Source of the DNA: FEN-299 sp963727765
GTDB taxonomy: Bacteria > Acidobacteriota > Vicinamibacteria > Vicinamibacterales > Fen-181
DNA length: 64,000 nt
NCBI GenBank assembly: GCA_963727765.1
Contig: CAVSGZ010000012.1
Location: 62,001-126,000, forward strand
Direction: 5' to 3'
The translations under genes were made by a program, and so were the position numbers. This document shows positions 51,415 to 60,220 of the stretch, in pieces. Below the pieces are notes generated by a model. The model was not told the origin of the DNA. It worked only from the letters and a program-made list of their open reading frames with translations, and ran no database searches. How positions within the stretch are numbered: position 1 is the stretch's first letter; the number at the start of each line of letters is the position of its first letter.

Positions 51415-53778
51415 GTGACCCCGACACGCTCGTCCGCGAAGGCCAGGAAGGCTCGCCGCCCGCGGCGCTCGCGCTTCTGGTGGAAGGTGCTGGCGGTCCT
51501 CGTGCTCCTGCCCGTCCTGGCGGGCGCGGCCGTCTTCGGCTACTCCTATTTCCGTTTCGCCCGTGTCATTGACGAGCGGCTGCACGGCCAGCGGGAGCAG
51601 TCGCTCCCGCGGATCTTCGGCCGCCCGATGGAGCTGCGACGCGGCCAGTGGCTCGGCGAGCGCCAGCTCGTCGACCGGTTGAACGACCTGGGCTACGCCC
51701 AGCGTGACACCGCAGGGAAGCCTGGCGAGTTCTCGGCTGCCCCGCACGTGGTCACGCTCGTCGCGCGCACCGGAGAGAACGCCGGCCGGACCGTGCGGGC
51801 TCGCTTCACCATCCCCCCCGCCACCAAGGCGGGGACGTCACTGCCGCCCGGGGCCGAGCGAATCGAGCGGCTCGATGTCCTCCCCTACGGCGACAAGGAG
51901 ACGGTACGCCTCGATCTCCCGCTGCTCACGTCGCTCATGACGGGCGAGCGCGAGAAACGCCGGCAGGTGCACCTGCGCCAGATCCCGAAGCAGGTGATCG
52001 ACGCGGTGCTGGCGATCGAGGACCGCCGGTTCTACGAGCACCCCGGCGTCGACCCGATCCGGATGGTCGGCGCACTCATCACCAACATGACCGGCGAGAG
52101 GCCGTACCTCGTCGGCGGCAGCACGATCACGCAGCAGCTGGTCCGGAACACCTTCCTCGCGTCGGTCCTGGCCAACCCGACCGAGAAGTCGCTGCGCCGC
52201 AAGGTCACCGAGCAGATGATGGCGATCGTGCTCGAGCGGCGCGCGTCGAAGGACGAGATCCTCGAGTTCTACCTGAACGAGGTGTACCTCGGCCAGCGCG
52301 GGTCGTTCGCGATTCACGGCGTGGCCGAGGGGGCGCGGCTCTTCTTCGGCAAGGACGTGAACAACGTGAGCCTGGCCGAGGCGGCCACGATGGCCGGCGT
52401 CATCCACTCGCCCCACAACCTCTCGCCGTTCACGTCGTCCGCGCGCGCGCGCGACCGCCGCAACGTCGTGCTGCAGGAGATGGCGCAGGCGGGGTTCATC
52501 ACCGCCGAGGCCGCGCAGACCGCCTCGCGCGAGCCGCTGGTGACCGTGCCCCGCGCGCTGGACGCCGAGGCGCCGTACTTCGTCGACATGATCGGCCAGC
52601 AGCTCGCCGAGCGCTTCCCCGACATCATGCGGACCACGGCGCAGATCGACGTCTACACGACGCTGGACATCAACCTCCAGCGGACGGCGCAGGACGCGGT
52701 CCGCGAAGGGCTCGCCCAGGTCGACGCGCTGCTGGCGCGGCGCAAGCGGGCGCAGACCGCGCAGGCCGCGCTCATCGCCGTCGATCCGCGGACCGGCGAG
52801 ATCCTCGCCTGGGTCGGCGGCCGCAGCTACAACCAGTCCCAGTACAACCGGGTGCTGACGGCGCGCCGCCAGCCCGGCTCGGTGTTCAAGCCGTTCGTCT
52901 ACCTGGCCGCGTTCGAGAAGGCCGCCGAAGAGGGCCGCACCGACCTCACGCCGGCGACCATCGTCGACGACGAGCCGACGACGTTCTGGTTCGACGACCA
53001 AGCGTACGAGCCGAAGAACTACGAGGACGACTACGGGGGGCCCGTCACGCTGCGCAACGCGCTCGCGCACTCGCGGAACACGGCCACGGTGAAGGTGGCC
53101 GAGATGGTCGGCTACGACGCGGTGGCCGCGTTGTGGAAACGGATGGGGACGTCGATGGTGCCCAAGCCGTATCCTTCGATCGCGCTCGGCGCCTTCGAGG
53201 CGACGCCGTTCGAGATCGCCACCGCCTACACCGTGTTCCCCAATCTCGGCCGGCTGCGCCCGCTGCACGCAATCGAGCAGATCAATACCGACTACCACGA
53301 GGCAGCCAAGCCGGCGTGGCCGGCCACCAAGCCGGTCACGAGACCCGAGACGGCGTTTCTCGTCGAGGACATGATGCGCAGCGTCATCAACGAGGGGACC
53401 GGCGCCGGCGTGCGGGGCTACGGGTTCACGCTCGACGCGGCCGGAAAGACCGGAACGACCAACGACATGCGCGACGCCTGGTTCGTCGGGTTCACGCCCG
53501 AGCTGCTGACGGTCGTCTGGGTCGGGTTCGACGACAACACCGCGCTCGGCCTGAGCGGCGCCCAGGCGGCGCTGCCCATCTGGACCTCGTTCATGATGAG
53601 CGCGCTCTCGGGACATCCGAACCTGCCGCTGCCCGAGGCCGACGGGATGGCCTTTGCCGACATCGACAAGGACACCGGCAAGCTGGCGGGACCCGGCTGC
53701 CCCCGCGTGATCCGCGAGGCGTTCCTGCCGGGCACGGCGCCGACCGAGGTCTGCGATCTGCACAAGTACCTGAGCTGA
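51415..53778 (+). CDS. Bifunctional penicillin-binding protein (PBP1b type)
   Basis: I chose GTG 51415 (VTPTRSSAKARKARRPRRSR), 9 bp after bshC. The 787-residue protein has a basic cytoplasmic start, one membrane anchor (VLAVLVLLPVLAGAAVFGYS) and a UB2H-like domain (LRRGQWLGERQLVDRLNDLG). A GT51 transglycosylase follows (AIEDRRFYEHPGVDPIRMVG, GGSTITQQLVRN, EFYLNEVYLGQRG), then a transpeptidase with SxxK in RQPGSVFKPFVY, SxN in HSRNTATVK and KTG in AAGKTGTTND. It polymerises and cross-links peptidoglycan. UB2H is a feature of PBP1b, which binds the LpoB activator in enterobacteria; an activator here is not evident. Confidence 0.93.
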   Translation: MTPTRSSAKARKARRPRRSRFWWKVLAVLVLLPVLAGAAVFGYSYFRFARVIDERLHGQREQSLPRIFGRPMELRRGQWLGERQLVDRLNDLGYAQRDTAGKPGEFSAAPHVVTLVARTGENAGRTVRARFTIPPATKAGTSLPPGAERIERLDVLPYGDKETVRLDLPLLTSLMTGEREKRRQVHLRQIPKQVIDAVLAIEDRRFYEHPGVDPIRMVGALITNMTGERPYLVGGSTITQQLVRNTFLASVLANPTEKSLRRKVTEQMMAIVLERRASKDEILEFYLNEVYLGQRGSFAIHGVAEGARLFFGKDVNNVSLAEAATMAGVIHSPHNLSPFTSSARARDRRNVVLQEMAQAGFITAEAAQTASREPLVTVPRALDAEAPYFVDMIGQQLAERFPDIMRTTAQIDVYTTLDINLQRTAQDAVREGLAQVDALLARRKRAQTAQAALIAVDPRTGEILAWVGGRSYNQSQYNRVLTARRQPGSVFKPFVYLAAFEKAAEEGRTDLTPATIVDDEPTTFWFDDQAYEPKNYEDDYGGPVTLRNALAHSRNTATVKVAEMVGYDAVAALWKRMGTSMVPKPYPSIALGAFEATPFEIATAYTVFPNLGRLRPLHAIEQINTDYHEAAKPAWPATKPVTRPETAFLVEDMMRSVINEGTGAGVRGYGFTLDAAGKTGTTNDMRDAWFVGFTPELLTVVWVGFDDNTALGLSGAQAALPIWTSFMMSALSGHPNLPLPEADGMAFADIDKDTGKLAGPGCPRVIREAFLPGTAPTEVCDLHKYLS

Positions 53779-53782
53779 CGCC

Positions 53783-54607
53783 ATGAGTGAAGCCGTGTAC
53801 CGCGCGATCCTGCAGGCGATGGAAACGGGCGAGCGTGCCGCTCTGGTCACCATCGTCGCGACCGGCGGATCGACGCCGCAGAGGGTCGGCGCGAAGATGC
53901 TGGTCTACGAGGACGGCCGCACGGTCGGCACCATCGGCGGCGGCTGCTACGAGCACGACGCGGCCGGCAAGGCCCGGGAGGCGATCCGGCGCCGCCAGCC
54001 GCAGATGGCGCACTACTCGCTCAACGACGACCTGGCCGGCCAGTCGGGTCTCATCTGCGGAGGGCAGATGGACGTCTACATCGAGCCGATCGAGCGGGCG
54101 CCCGATCTGTACCTGGTCGGGGCCGGACACGTGTCGGTCGAGGTGGCGCGCTTCGCGCAGGCGGCCGGCTTCAGCGTGCACGTCCTCGACGACCGCGAGA
54201 AGTTCGCCAACGACGAGCGCTTCCCCGGCGCGGAGGTGATCGTCGACGACATCCCGGGCTGGCTCGCGCGCGCGACGCTGTCGCCGGGCGCCTTCGTCGT
54301 CGTCGTCACGCGCGGCCACCGGCAGGACTTCGAGGCGATGCGCGAGCTGGTTGGGCGACCGCTCCGCTACCTGGGCCTCATCGGCAGCCGCGCCAAGGTG
54401 GTCCAGGTGTTCGACGCGCTGTCGGCCGAGGGCGCCGATGCCTCGCGCCTGGCCGCCGTGCATGCGCCGATCGGCCTCGACATCGGCGCCGTCACGCCGG
54501 CCGAGATCGGCGTCTCGATTGTCGCCGAACTGGTCGCCGTCCGCTCGGGCCGGATCGCCGAGCCGCACGTGGCGGCGGCGGCGCTGCGGGCCTCGCTGGC
54601 GCGCTAG
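53783..54607 (+). CDS. XdhC/CoxI family protein
   Basis: The protein has 274 residues. The N-terminal XdhC_CoxI domain (ALVTIVATGGSTPQRVGAKM, VGTIGGGCYEHDA) and the C-terminal Rossmann-like domain (YLVGAGHVSVEVARFAQAAG, VVVTRGHRQD, YLGLIGSRAKVVQVF) are complete. XdhC binds molybdenum cofactor and helps insert its sulfurated form into xanthine dehydrogenase-type enzymes. No molybdenum hydroxylase gene lies nearby, so the partner is encoded elsewhere. It begins 5 bp after the penicillin-binding protein. Confidence 0.92.
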   Translation: MSEAVYRAILQAMETGERAALVTIVATGGSTPQRVGAKMLVYEDGRTVGTIGGGCYEHDAAGKAREAIRRRQPQMAHYSLNDDLAGQSGLICGGQMDVYIEPIERAPDLYLVGAGHVSVEVARFAQAAGFSVHVLDDREKFANDERFPGAEVIVDDIPGWLARATLSPGAFVVVVTRGHRQDFEAMRELVGRPLRYLGLIGSRAKVVQVFDALSAEGADASRLAAVHAPIGLDIGAVTPAEIGVSIVAELVAVRSGRIAEPHVAAAALRASLAR

Positions 54608-54661
54608 ACGCCTTACTCCTTGCACTCGTTGCGGTTAGGTGATGGCGGCGCGTCGATCGTG

Positions 54662-54699
54662 TATAATGCGGGTTAGCACTCTCGGTGATTGACTGCTAA
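54662..54699 (+). promoter_or_regulatory. hrcA promoter with CIRCE operator
   Basis: TATAAT at 54662-54667 is a consensus -10. TTAGCACTC at 54673-54681, nine bases, then GACTGCTAA at 54691-54699 match the CIRCE operator of HrcA (consensus second half GAGTGCTAA, one mismatch). The last A of CIRCE is the first base of the hrcA start codon, so the operator fills the whole short leader. Confidence 0.92.
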
Positions 54700-55763
54700 T
54701 GCCCATTTCACGGCTCTCCGATCGCTCGCGGCGCGTCCTCGCGGCCCTGGTGGGCGAATACGTCGAGACCGGCGAACCGGTGGCGTCGGCGACCATCGCC
54801 AGGCTTGGCGGCTTCGGCCTCTCGTCGGCCACGGTCCGCAACGTGCTGGCTTCGCTCGAGGAGCAGGGCTACCTCTATCAGCCCCACACGTCGGCCGGCC
54901 GTGTGCCCACCGACCTCGGCTACCGCTGCTACGTCGACATGCTGCTCGAGATGAAGCGGCCGACGCGTGCGTCCGGTCTCGAGGCGCAGCTGCTGGCCCA
55001 TTCGCCAACGCCGGGGCTCATGGACGACGCCCTGACCACCGTGTCGCACCTGCTCTCGGAGGCGTCGCACCACGTGGGCTTCGCCGTGCCTCCGCAGGGC
55101 GAGGACGCGGCGTTCCAGCGGGTCGACTTCGTGCCGATCTCCGGCACGCGCGTGCTGGTCGTCGTGGTGATGCGCGGCGGCCAGGTGTCGAACAAGGTGG
55201 TCGACATCGGCGAGCCGCTGCAGACCTCGGACCTCTACCAGGCGGCCAACTACCTGAACCACGAGTTTGCCGGACGCCCGTTGAGCGAGGTCCGCGCCTT
55301 GGTGGCCGCGCGCATGGCCGAGGAGCGCACGCTCTACGACTCGCTGCTCTCTCATGCGCTGCGCCTGGCGACGTCGACCTTCTCGGATTTGAGCGAGCCG
55401 CAGGCGCTGTTCATCGAGGGGGCCGCGTCGCTCGTCGAAGAGAACGCGGAGGGGGGCCGCGTGTCGCTCGGCACGCTGCGCACGCTGCTCCGAATGATCG
55501 AGGAGAAGCATCGCCTAGTGCGGCTCCTGACCGAGTACATGGAGGGACCGGGGCTGACCGTCATCATCGGCACCGAGCACTCGGCCCCCGACCTCAGCGA
55601 GGTCAGCCTCGTCGCGTCCACCTACACCGACGGCGACCGGCTCGGCGCCATCGGCGTGATCGGGCCGACGCGGATGAAGTACTCGCGCGCCATTTCCATT
55701 GTCGACAGCGCCGGCCGCGCCGTGACGCGCCTGCTGCAGCAGGGCGGCTGGCACCACTCGTGA
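54699..55763 (+). CDS. hrcA: Heat-shock repressor HrcA
   Basis: The protein has 354 residues, normal length. The N-terminal winged helix (RVLAALVGEYVETGEPVASA, LSSATVRNVLASLEEQGYLY, HTSAGRVPTDLGYR) is followed by the GAF-like and dimerisation domains (VIIGTEHSAPDLSEVSLVAS, GAIGVIGPTRMKYSRAISIV). HrcA binds CIRCE and represses chaperone genes; the operator directly precedes its own start. It is the first gene of hrcA-grpE-dnaJ-prmA. No Shine-Dalgarno sequence is visible because the operator occupies the position. Confidence 0.97.
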   Translation: MPISRLSDRSRRVLAALVGEYVETGEPVASATIARLGGFGLSSATVRNVLASLEEQGYLYQPHTSAGRVPTDLGYRCYVDMLLEMKRPTRASGLEAQLLAHSPTPGLMDDALTTVSHLLSEASHHVGFAVPPQGEDAAFQRVDFVPISGTRVLVVVVMRGGQVSNKVVDIGEPLQTSDLYQAANYLNHEFAGRPLSEVRALVAARMAEERTLYDSLLSHALRLATSTFSDLSEPQALFIEGAASLVEENAEGGRVSLGTLRTLLRMIEEKHRLVRLLTEYMEGPGLTVIIGTEHSAPDLSEVSLVASTYTDGDRLGAIGVIGPTRMKYSRAISIVDSAGRAVTRLLQQGGWHHS

Positions 55764-55767
55764 CACC

Positions 55768-56307
55768 ATGACCCAGGACATCGACGATCAGGACGTCCAG
55801 GCGTCGCCTGAAGGCGGCGCGGACGAACGGGGCGAGGGAGCGGCCGCGCCGCCCGCCAGCGACGAGCTGGCGGACGCGCGCCGCGAGCGCGACGACTATT
55901 ACGATCGCCTGTTGCGCAAGACGGCGGAGTTCGAGAACTACCGGAAGCGCGTCGACCGCGAGCGCCGCGAGGCGGCCCAGTACGCCGCCGGTGACCTGCT
56001 GGAGGCGCTGCTGCCGATTGTGGACGACTTCGAGCGCGCGCTCGCGGTCGAGGCCGGCGCCGATGCGGCCGCCTACCGCCAGGGGATCGAGCTGATCTAC
56101 AGGCAGCTCCAGGACCTGCTCGCGCGGCGCGGCGTGAAGAGCGTCGACTCGGTCGGCCAGATGTTCGATCCCCGCGTTCACCAGGCGATCACCTACGAAT
56201 CGAGCCCCGGCCACGCCGAGGGTGAAGTGATCGAAGAAGTGCGTCGGGGATACCGGCACGGCGACCGCCTGCTGCGTCCCGCGATGGTGAAGGTAGCCAA
56301 GGCGTGA
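55768..56307 (+). CDS. grpE: Nucleotide exchange factor GrpE
   Basis: The protein has 179 residues. An acidic disordered N-terminus is followed by a long coiled-coil (DELADARRERDDYYDRLLRK, EFENYRKRVDRERREAAQYA) and the C-terminal beta domain (GQMFDPRVHQAITYESSPGH, EVRRGYRHGDRLLRPAMVKV). It releases ADP from DnaK. Its stop overlaps the dnaJ GTG start (GTGA). dnaK itself is not in the window. Confidence 0.97.
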   Translation: MTQDIDDQDVQASPEGGADERGEGAAAPPASDELADARRERDDYYDRLLRKTAEFENYRKRVDRERREAAQYAAGDLLEALLPIVDDFERALAVEAGADAAAYRQGIELIYRQLQDLLARRGVKSVDSVGQMFDPRVHQAITYESSPGHAEGEVIEEVRRGYRHGDRLLRPAMVKVAKA

Positions 56308-57449
56308 GCAAGCGAGACTACTACGAGGTGCTCGGCGTGTCCCGCGACGCGTCGGACCAGGACATCAAGAGCGCGTACCGCAAGCTCGCGCTCAAGCACC
56401 ATCCCGACCGCAACCCCGGCAGCCACGAGGCCGAGGAGAAGTTCAAGGAGGCGGCCGAGGCCTACGCCGTGCTGGCCGACGCCGACAAGCGGGCGGCCTA
56501 CGACCGTTTCGGTCACGCCGGTGTCAGCTCGGCGGGCGGGCCGGGCGGCTTCGATCCAACGATCTTCGCCGACTTCGACGACATCTTTGGCGGGCTGCGC
56601 GACATCTTCGGGTTCGGCGATTTCTTCGGCGGCGGGCGCCGCGGCGGGCCTCAGCGCGGGTCGGACCTGCGCTACGACCTCGAGATCTCGTTCGACGAAT
56701 CGGCCAAGGGGATGGAGACCACCATCCAGATCCCGAGGCAGGAGACGTGCGAGACCTGCAAGGGATCGGGGGCGGCGCCCGGCACGTCTCCCACCGTGTG
56801 CCCGCAGTGCGGCGGCCGGGGGCAGATTCGCTACCAGCAGGGATTCTTCACCGTCGCGCAGACCTGCCGCCAGTGCGGCGGCGAGGGACGCGTCATCACC
56901 AAGGCGTGCCCGGAGTGCCGCGGCCATGGCCACCTCGCGCGGCAGCGCAAGTTGACGGTGCGAATCCCCGCCGGCATCGCCAGCGGCCAGCGCCTGCGCC
57001 TTTACGGCGAGGGCGAGTCCGGCCCGGGCGGCGGGCCGTCCGGCGATCTCTATGTCGTCGTCCACGTGCAGGATCACGAGTTCTTCAGGCGCGAGGGCGA
57101 CGATCTCTACTGCCGCGTGCCGGCGACATTCCCGCTGCTCGCCCTCGGCGGCGAGATCACCGTGCCGACGCTCGCCGGGCACGAGAAGCTCACGATTCCC
57201 GAGGGGACCACGACGGGCCAGGTGTTCCGGCTGCGCGGCAAGGGGATGCCCAGCGTGTCCGGCCGCGGGCGCGGCGACCTGCACGTCGTCGTCGACGTCG
57301 CCACGCCGAAGAAGCTGACGAAGGAACAGCGCCACCTCCTCGAGCAGCTGGCCAAGACGATGCCGGTCGAGAAGCTGAAACCGGTCAAGCCGAAGGAAGA
57401 CGAAGAGGACCGGACGGTGTTCGACCGCGTCAAGGACATCTTCAGCTAG
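56304..57449 (+). CDS. dnaJ: Chaperone DnaJ
   Basis: The protein has 381 residues from GTG 56304. Its parts are the J domain with HPD in LALKHHPDRNPG, a G/F-rich region (FGFGDFFGGGRRGG), four CxxCxGxG zinc repeats (CETCKGSG, CPQCGGRG, CRQCGGEG, CPECRGHG), and C-terminal substrate-binding domains. This is a full type-I DnaJ, the co-chaperone that loads DnaK. It is translationally coupled to grpE. Confidence 0.97.
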   Translation: MSKRDYYEVLGVSRDASDQDIKSAYRKLALKHHPDRNPGSHEAEEKFKEAAEAYAVLADADKRAAYDRFGHAGVSSAGGPGGFDPTIFADFDDIFGGLRDIFGFGDFFGGGRRGGPQRGSDLRYDLEISFDESAKGMETTIQIPRQETCETCKGSGAAPGTSPTVCPQCGGRGQIRYQQGFFTVAQTCRQCGGEGRVITKACPECRGHGHLARQRKLTVRIPAGIASGQRLRLYGEGESGPGGGPSGDLYVVVHVQDHEFFRREGDDLYCRVPATFPLLALGGEITVPTLAGHEKLTIPEGTTTGQVFRLRGKGMPSVSGRGRGDLHVVVDVATPKKLTKEQRHLLEQLAKTMPVEKLKPVKPKEDEEDRTVFDRVKDIFS

Positions 57450-57464
57450 CCCGCCAGGGATCCC

Positions 57465-58340
57465 ATGAAGACCTGGCCCGCGCTCCTGATTCACTTCGCA
57501 TCGGGCGGGCTCCTGCCCGAAGGCGAAAGCCGCGATCTCCTCCTGACCGCGCTCGACGAGACGTGCACGACGGCAATCCAGGAACTCCCCTATTACTGGT
57601 TCGCCGTTTTCCCGACGGCGGCCGATCGGGACCGAGCAGCGGCAGTGTTGCCGGGATCAGTGCCCGGCGTCGTCAGGACCGAGCCCGTGGACGTGCCGGA
57701 CGACGACTGGGCTCGCCGCAGTCAGCGCGAGCTGACCCCGGTTCGCATCGGACGCGTCGTCGTCACGCCACCATGGGCGGTCGGCGACGAAACCGGCGGT
57801 CCTGCTGCCGACGCCGGTGAGAGCCGGCGCCCGATCACGATCGTCATCCAGCCGTCGATGGGATTCGGCACCGGACATCACGCGACGACGCGGCTGTGCC
57901 TCGACCTGCTGCAACGGATCGATGTCACCGGGAAGACGGTGCTCGACGTCGGCACCGGCTCGGGCGTCCTGGCGCTGGCGGCCCGCGCGCTCGGGGCGCG
58001 CGCGGTCGTTGCGGTGGACGTCGACCCGGACGCCATCGAGTCGGCGCGCGAGAACCTGGCGCTCAACGGCGTGATGGAAGGGATCGACCTGCGACTCGGC
58101 GACGTTCGCGGGATGCCACAGGCGGATGCGGGGTGGGATGTCGTCGTCGCGAACCTGACGGGCGGCCTCATCAGGCGAAGCGCCGAAGCGCTCTCGGCAG
58201 CGGTCGCGCCCGGCGGCGCGCTCATCCTGAGCGGGGTGATGCTCGACGAGGAAGCCGACGTGCTGGCCGCGTTCGCCCCGCGGCTGAATCCGGTCGTGTA
58301 CGTCGCCGAGGAAGAGTGGGCCGCGTCGGTCCTTCGATAG
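57465..58340 (+). CDS. prmA: Ribosomal protein L11 methyltransferase
   Basis: The protein has 291 residues. PrmA features: TIVIQPSMGFGTGHHATTRL, then the SAM-binding motif VLDVGTGSGVLALAARALGA, AVDVDPDAIESARENLALNG and VVANLTGGLI (the NPPF-like position reads NLTG, as in PrmA). It trimethylates L11. It follows dnaJ by 15 bp, a common order hrcA-grpE-dnaJ-prmA-rsmE. A palindrome (58340-58359) begins at its stop codon. Confidence 0.93.
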   Translation: MKTWPALLIHFASGGLLPEGESRDLLLTALDETCTTAIQELPYYWFAVFPTAADRDRAAAVLPGSVPGVVRTEPVDVPDDDWARRSQRELTPVRIGRVVVTPPWAVGDETGGPAADAGESRRPITIVIQPSMGFGTGHHATTRLCLDLLQRIDVTGKTVLDVGTGSGVLALAARALGARAVVAVDVDPDAIESARENLALNGVMEGIDLRLGDVRGMPQADAGWDVVVANLTGGLIRRSAEALSAAVAPGGALILSGVMLDEEADVLAAFAPRLNPVVYVAEEEWAASVLR

Positions 58341-58359
58341 GCGGGGCTGAAGCCCCGCC
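58340..58359. repeat. REP-like perfect palindrome after prmA
   Basis: GGCGGGGCT at 58340-58348 is the reverse complement of 58351-58359, followed by CCTACA. It starts at the last base of the prmA stop codon and lies between convergent prmA and rsmE, where it may also terminate transcription. The layout equals that at 38578-38597. Confidence 0.7.
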
Positions 58360-58382
58360 CTACATGCAATTCCGTCCCGCCG

Positions 58383-59132
58383 CTAGCCCAAATCGCCCCA
58401 GACTGTCTGCAACGCCGTGACGGCGACGAGTGCCGCGGCATCCGAGCGCAGCGTGCGAGCGCCGAGCGTCAACGGCAGGCATCCACCCTGTTCCGCCAGC
58501 ACGGCTTCAGCCTCGCTCCATCCGCCCTCGGGTCCGACGATGAGCAGAGCCGAGCGTGGCGCGGGCGATGCGCGCACGTCTTCGATGCCGGACGGCGCGA
58601 CCGCGGTGAGCCCCGGTTCGGTCAGCAGGTAGCGGCGCTCGGCGGTGTAATCGCGGAGGCCTGCTGCGAGCGTACACGGTTCGTGCACGTCTGGCACGAC
58701 CGCCCGGCCGCATTGCTTGGCCGACGCCACGGCAATCCGCTGCCAGCGCGCGACGCGGCCCGAGTCCTGCACACGCTTCAGGGTGACCTCGGCGCGCTCC
58801 GAGACGAGCGGCACCACGGCCGCGACGCCCATCATGACGGCGTCGCGGACGATCTGGTCCATCGCGTCCCCCTTGGGCACGGCCTGGACAAGCGTCAGCA
58901 AGACGGAGGGCTCGGGCGCGGCGGCTACGGCCTCGCCGAGTTCGATCGTCGCGCGGGAACCCTCGACGAGGTGTACCCGGCCGAAGTACTCGCGGCCCCG
59001 GCCGTCGAAGACCCGCACCTCCGCCCCCGCGCGCAACCGCAGCACGCGGCCGAGGTGCGCCGCTTCGTCCGGTGGCAGCTCGACGAGGCGATCCCCTGGC
59101 GTCAGTCCGGGGACGTGAAACCTGGCATGCAC
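58383..59132 (-). CDS. rsmE: 16S rRNA m3U1498 methyltransferase
   Basis: The protein has 249 residues. RsmE features: the N-terminal PUA-like part (HLGRVLRLRAGAEVRVFDGR, then GREYFG) and the SPOUT knot domain (QAVPKGDAMDQIVRDAVMMG, SAKQCGRAVVPDVHEP, LIVGPEGGWSEAE, LTLGARTLRSDAAALVAVTA). It methylates U1498 of 16S rRNA. It is convergent with prmA and divergent from the kinase gene at 59174. Confidence 0.95.
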   Translation of the reverse strand: MHARFHVPGLTPGDRLVELPPDEAAHLGRVLRLRAGAEVRVFDGRGREYFGRVHLVEGSRATIELGEAVAAAPEPSVLLTLVQAVPKGDAMDQIVRDAVMMGVAAVVPLVSERAEVTLKRVQDSGRVARWQRIAVASAKQCGRAVVPDVHEPCTLAAGLRDYTAERRYLLTEPGLTAVAPSGIEDVRASPAPRSALLIVGPEGGWSEAEAVLAEQGGCLPLTLGARTLRSDAAALVAVTALQTVWGDLG

Positions 59133-59159
59133 GGGCCGAGATTATAAAGGAGTTGAGTG

Positions 59160-59165
59160 TATACT
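59160..59165 (+). promoter_or_regulatory. Probable -10 box of the zinc-ribbon kinase gene
   Basis: TATACT at 59160-59165 ends only 8 bp before ATG 59174, so a transcript from it would have almost no leader. No clear -35 is visible. The same intergenic segment also contains TATAAT on the minus strand (59146-59141) facing rsmE. Confidence 0.4.
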
Positions 59166-59173
59166 GCGCTTCG

Positions 59174-60151
59174 ATGTTCTTTCGCGGGCAGACCATCGGG
59201 AAGTACCGCATCCTCTCGTCGCTCGGCAGCGGCGGATTCGGCGCCGTCTATCTCGCCGAGGACACGTGGATCCACAAGAAGGTGGCCATCAAGGTCCCCC
59301 ACCGCCAGAACATCGACTTCGGCGAACTGCTCCGCGAGCCGCGGCTCCTCGCCAGCCTGAGCCACCCGAACATCGTCGCCATTCTGACGGCCGAGAAGCA
59401 GGAGAACGTCTTCTTCATCGTCATGGAGTACGTGCCGGGCGAAACGCTCGAGGAGATCATCGAGCGCGAGGGAAGCCTCGATCTCGTGCCCGCGCTGGAC
59501 CTGACGTGCCAGATCTGCAACGCCGTCGATCACGCGCACGCCCAGAACGTGCTGCACCGCGACTTGCGGCCGGCCAACGTGCTGGTGTCGGAGAACGGCG
59601 TGGTCAAGGTGGCCGATTTCGGCACGTCGAGGTTCCTCGAGGTGGCCGCGCAGGGCACAACGGTAATCGGCAGCCCGCCCTACATGGCGCCCGAGCAGTT
59701 CCACGGGCAGGCGACGTTCGCCTCCGACATCTACTCGCTCGGCGTCACGATGTACCAGATGCTGACCGGGTCGCTGCCTTACAACACGCCGTCACCGACC
59801 GACCTGCAGAAGCTGATGCGGGGCGAGCTGGTGGCGCCGCCGCGCTCGCGCAACAGCCGCATCCCGAAGGCGCTCAACGACATCGTGATGCGGGCGATGG
59901 CGCCGGCTGTCGGCGAGCGGTACCAGCGGGCGGGCGAGCTGCTCGACGACCTGCTGGCCGCCCGCAGCAAGTGGGCGGGGACGCGGACGGTCCGCGCCGC
60001 GGCGCGGCCGCAGAAGGACGCCGCGAATCTGCAGGACATCCAGGGGCGGCTGCGCGCCCGTGAGACGCCGGCCGCCCGGTTCTGCTGGCACTGCCGCAAA
60101 CCGCTGCACTCGCGCACCGCCACGTGTCCTTTTTGCGGCGAAGCGCAGTAG
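59174..60151 (+). CDS. Ser/Thr protein kinase with C-terminal zinc ribbon
   Basis: I chose ATG 59174 (MFFRGQTIGKYRILSSLGSG). The 325-residue protein has a complete kinase domain: SGGFGAVYL, VAIKVP, HRDLRPANVLV (R in place of the usual K), VADFGTSRF and PYMAPEQFHG. It has no transmembrane helix. The last ~30 residues form a zinc ribbon (CWHCRKPLHSRTATCPFCGE). It is probably a soluble kinase with a protein- or nucleic-acid-binding tail. It may phosphorylate FHA-domain partners; two FHA proteins are encoded in the window. Confidence 0.9.
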   Translation: MFFRGQTIGKYRILSSLGSGGFGAVYLAEDTWIHKKVAIKVPHRQNIDFGELLREPRLLASLSHPNIVAILTAEKQENVFFIVMEYVPGETLEEIIEREGSLDLVPALDLTCQICNAVDHAHAQNVLHRDLRPANVLVSENGVVKVADFGTSRFLEVAAQGTTVIGSPPYMAPEQFHGQATFASDIYSLGVTMYQMLTGSLPYNTPSPTDLQKLMRGELVAPPRSRNSRIPKALNDIVMRAMAPAVGERYQRAGELLDDLLAARSKWAGTRTVRAAARPQKDAANLQDIQGRLRARETPAARFCWHCRKPLHSRTATCPFCGEAQ

Positions 60152-60220
60152 TGCTAAGATGCGGGCTGCCCTCCGGTCGACGCACCCCTGACCGACATTC
60201 ACGGCATATCGAGGTGTTTC

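Noticed and set aside
49712..53778. A cell-wall antibiotic or defence cluster around bshC and the penicillin-binding protein
   Set aside because: Both are ordinary housekeeping genes. No biosynthetic or defence genes are adjacent.
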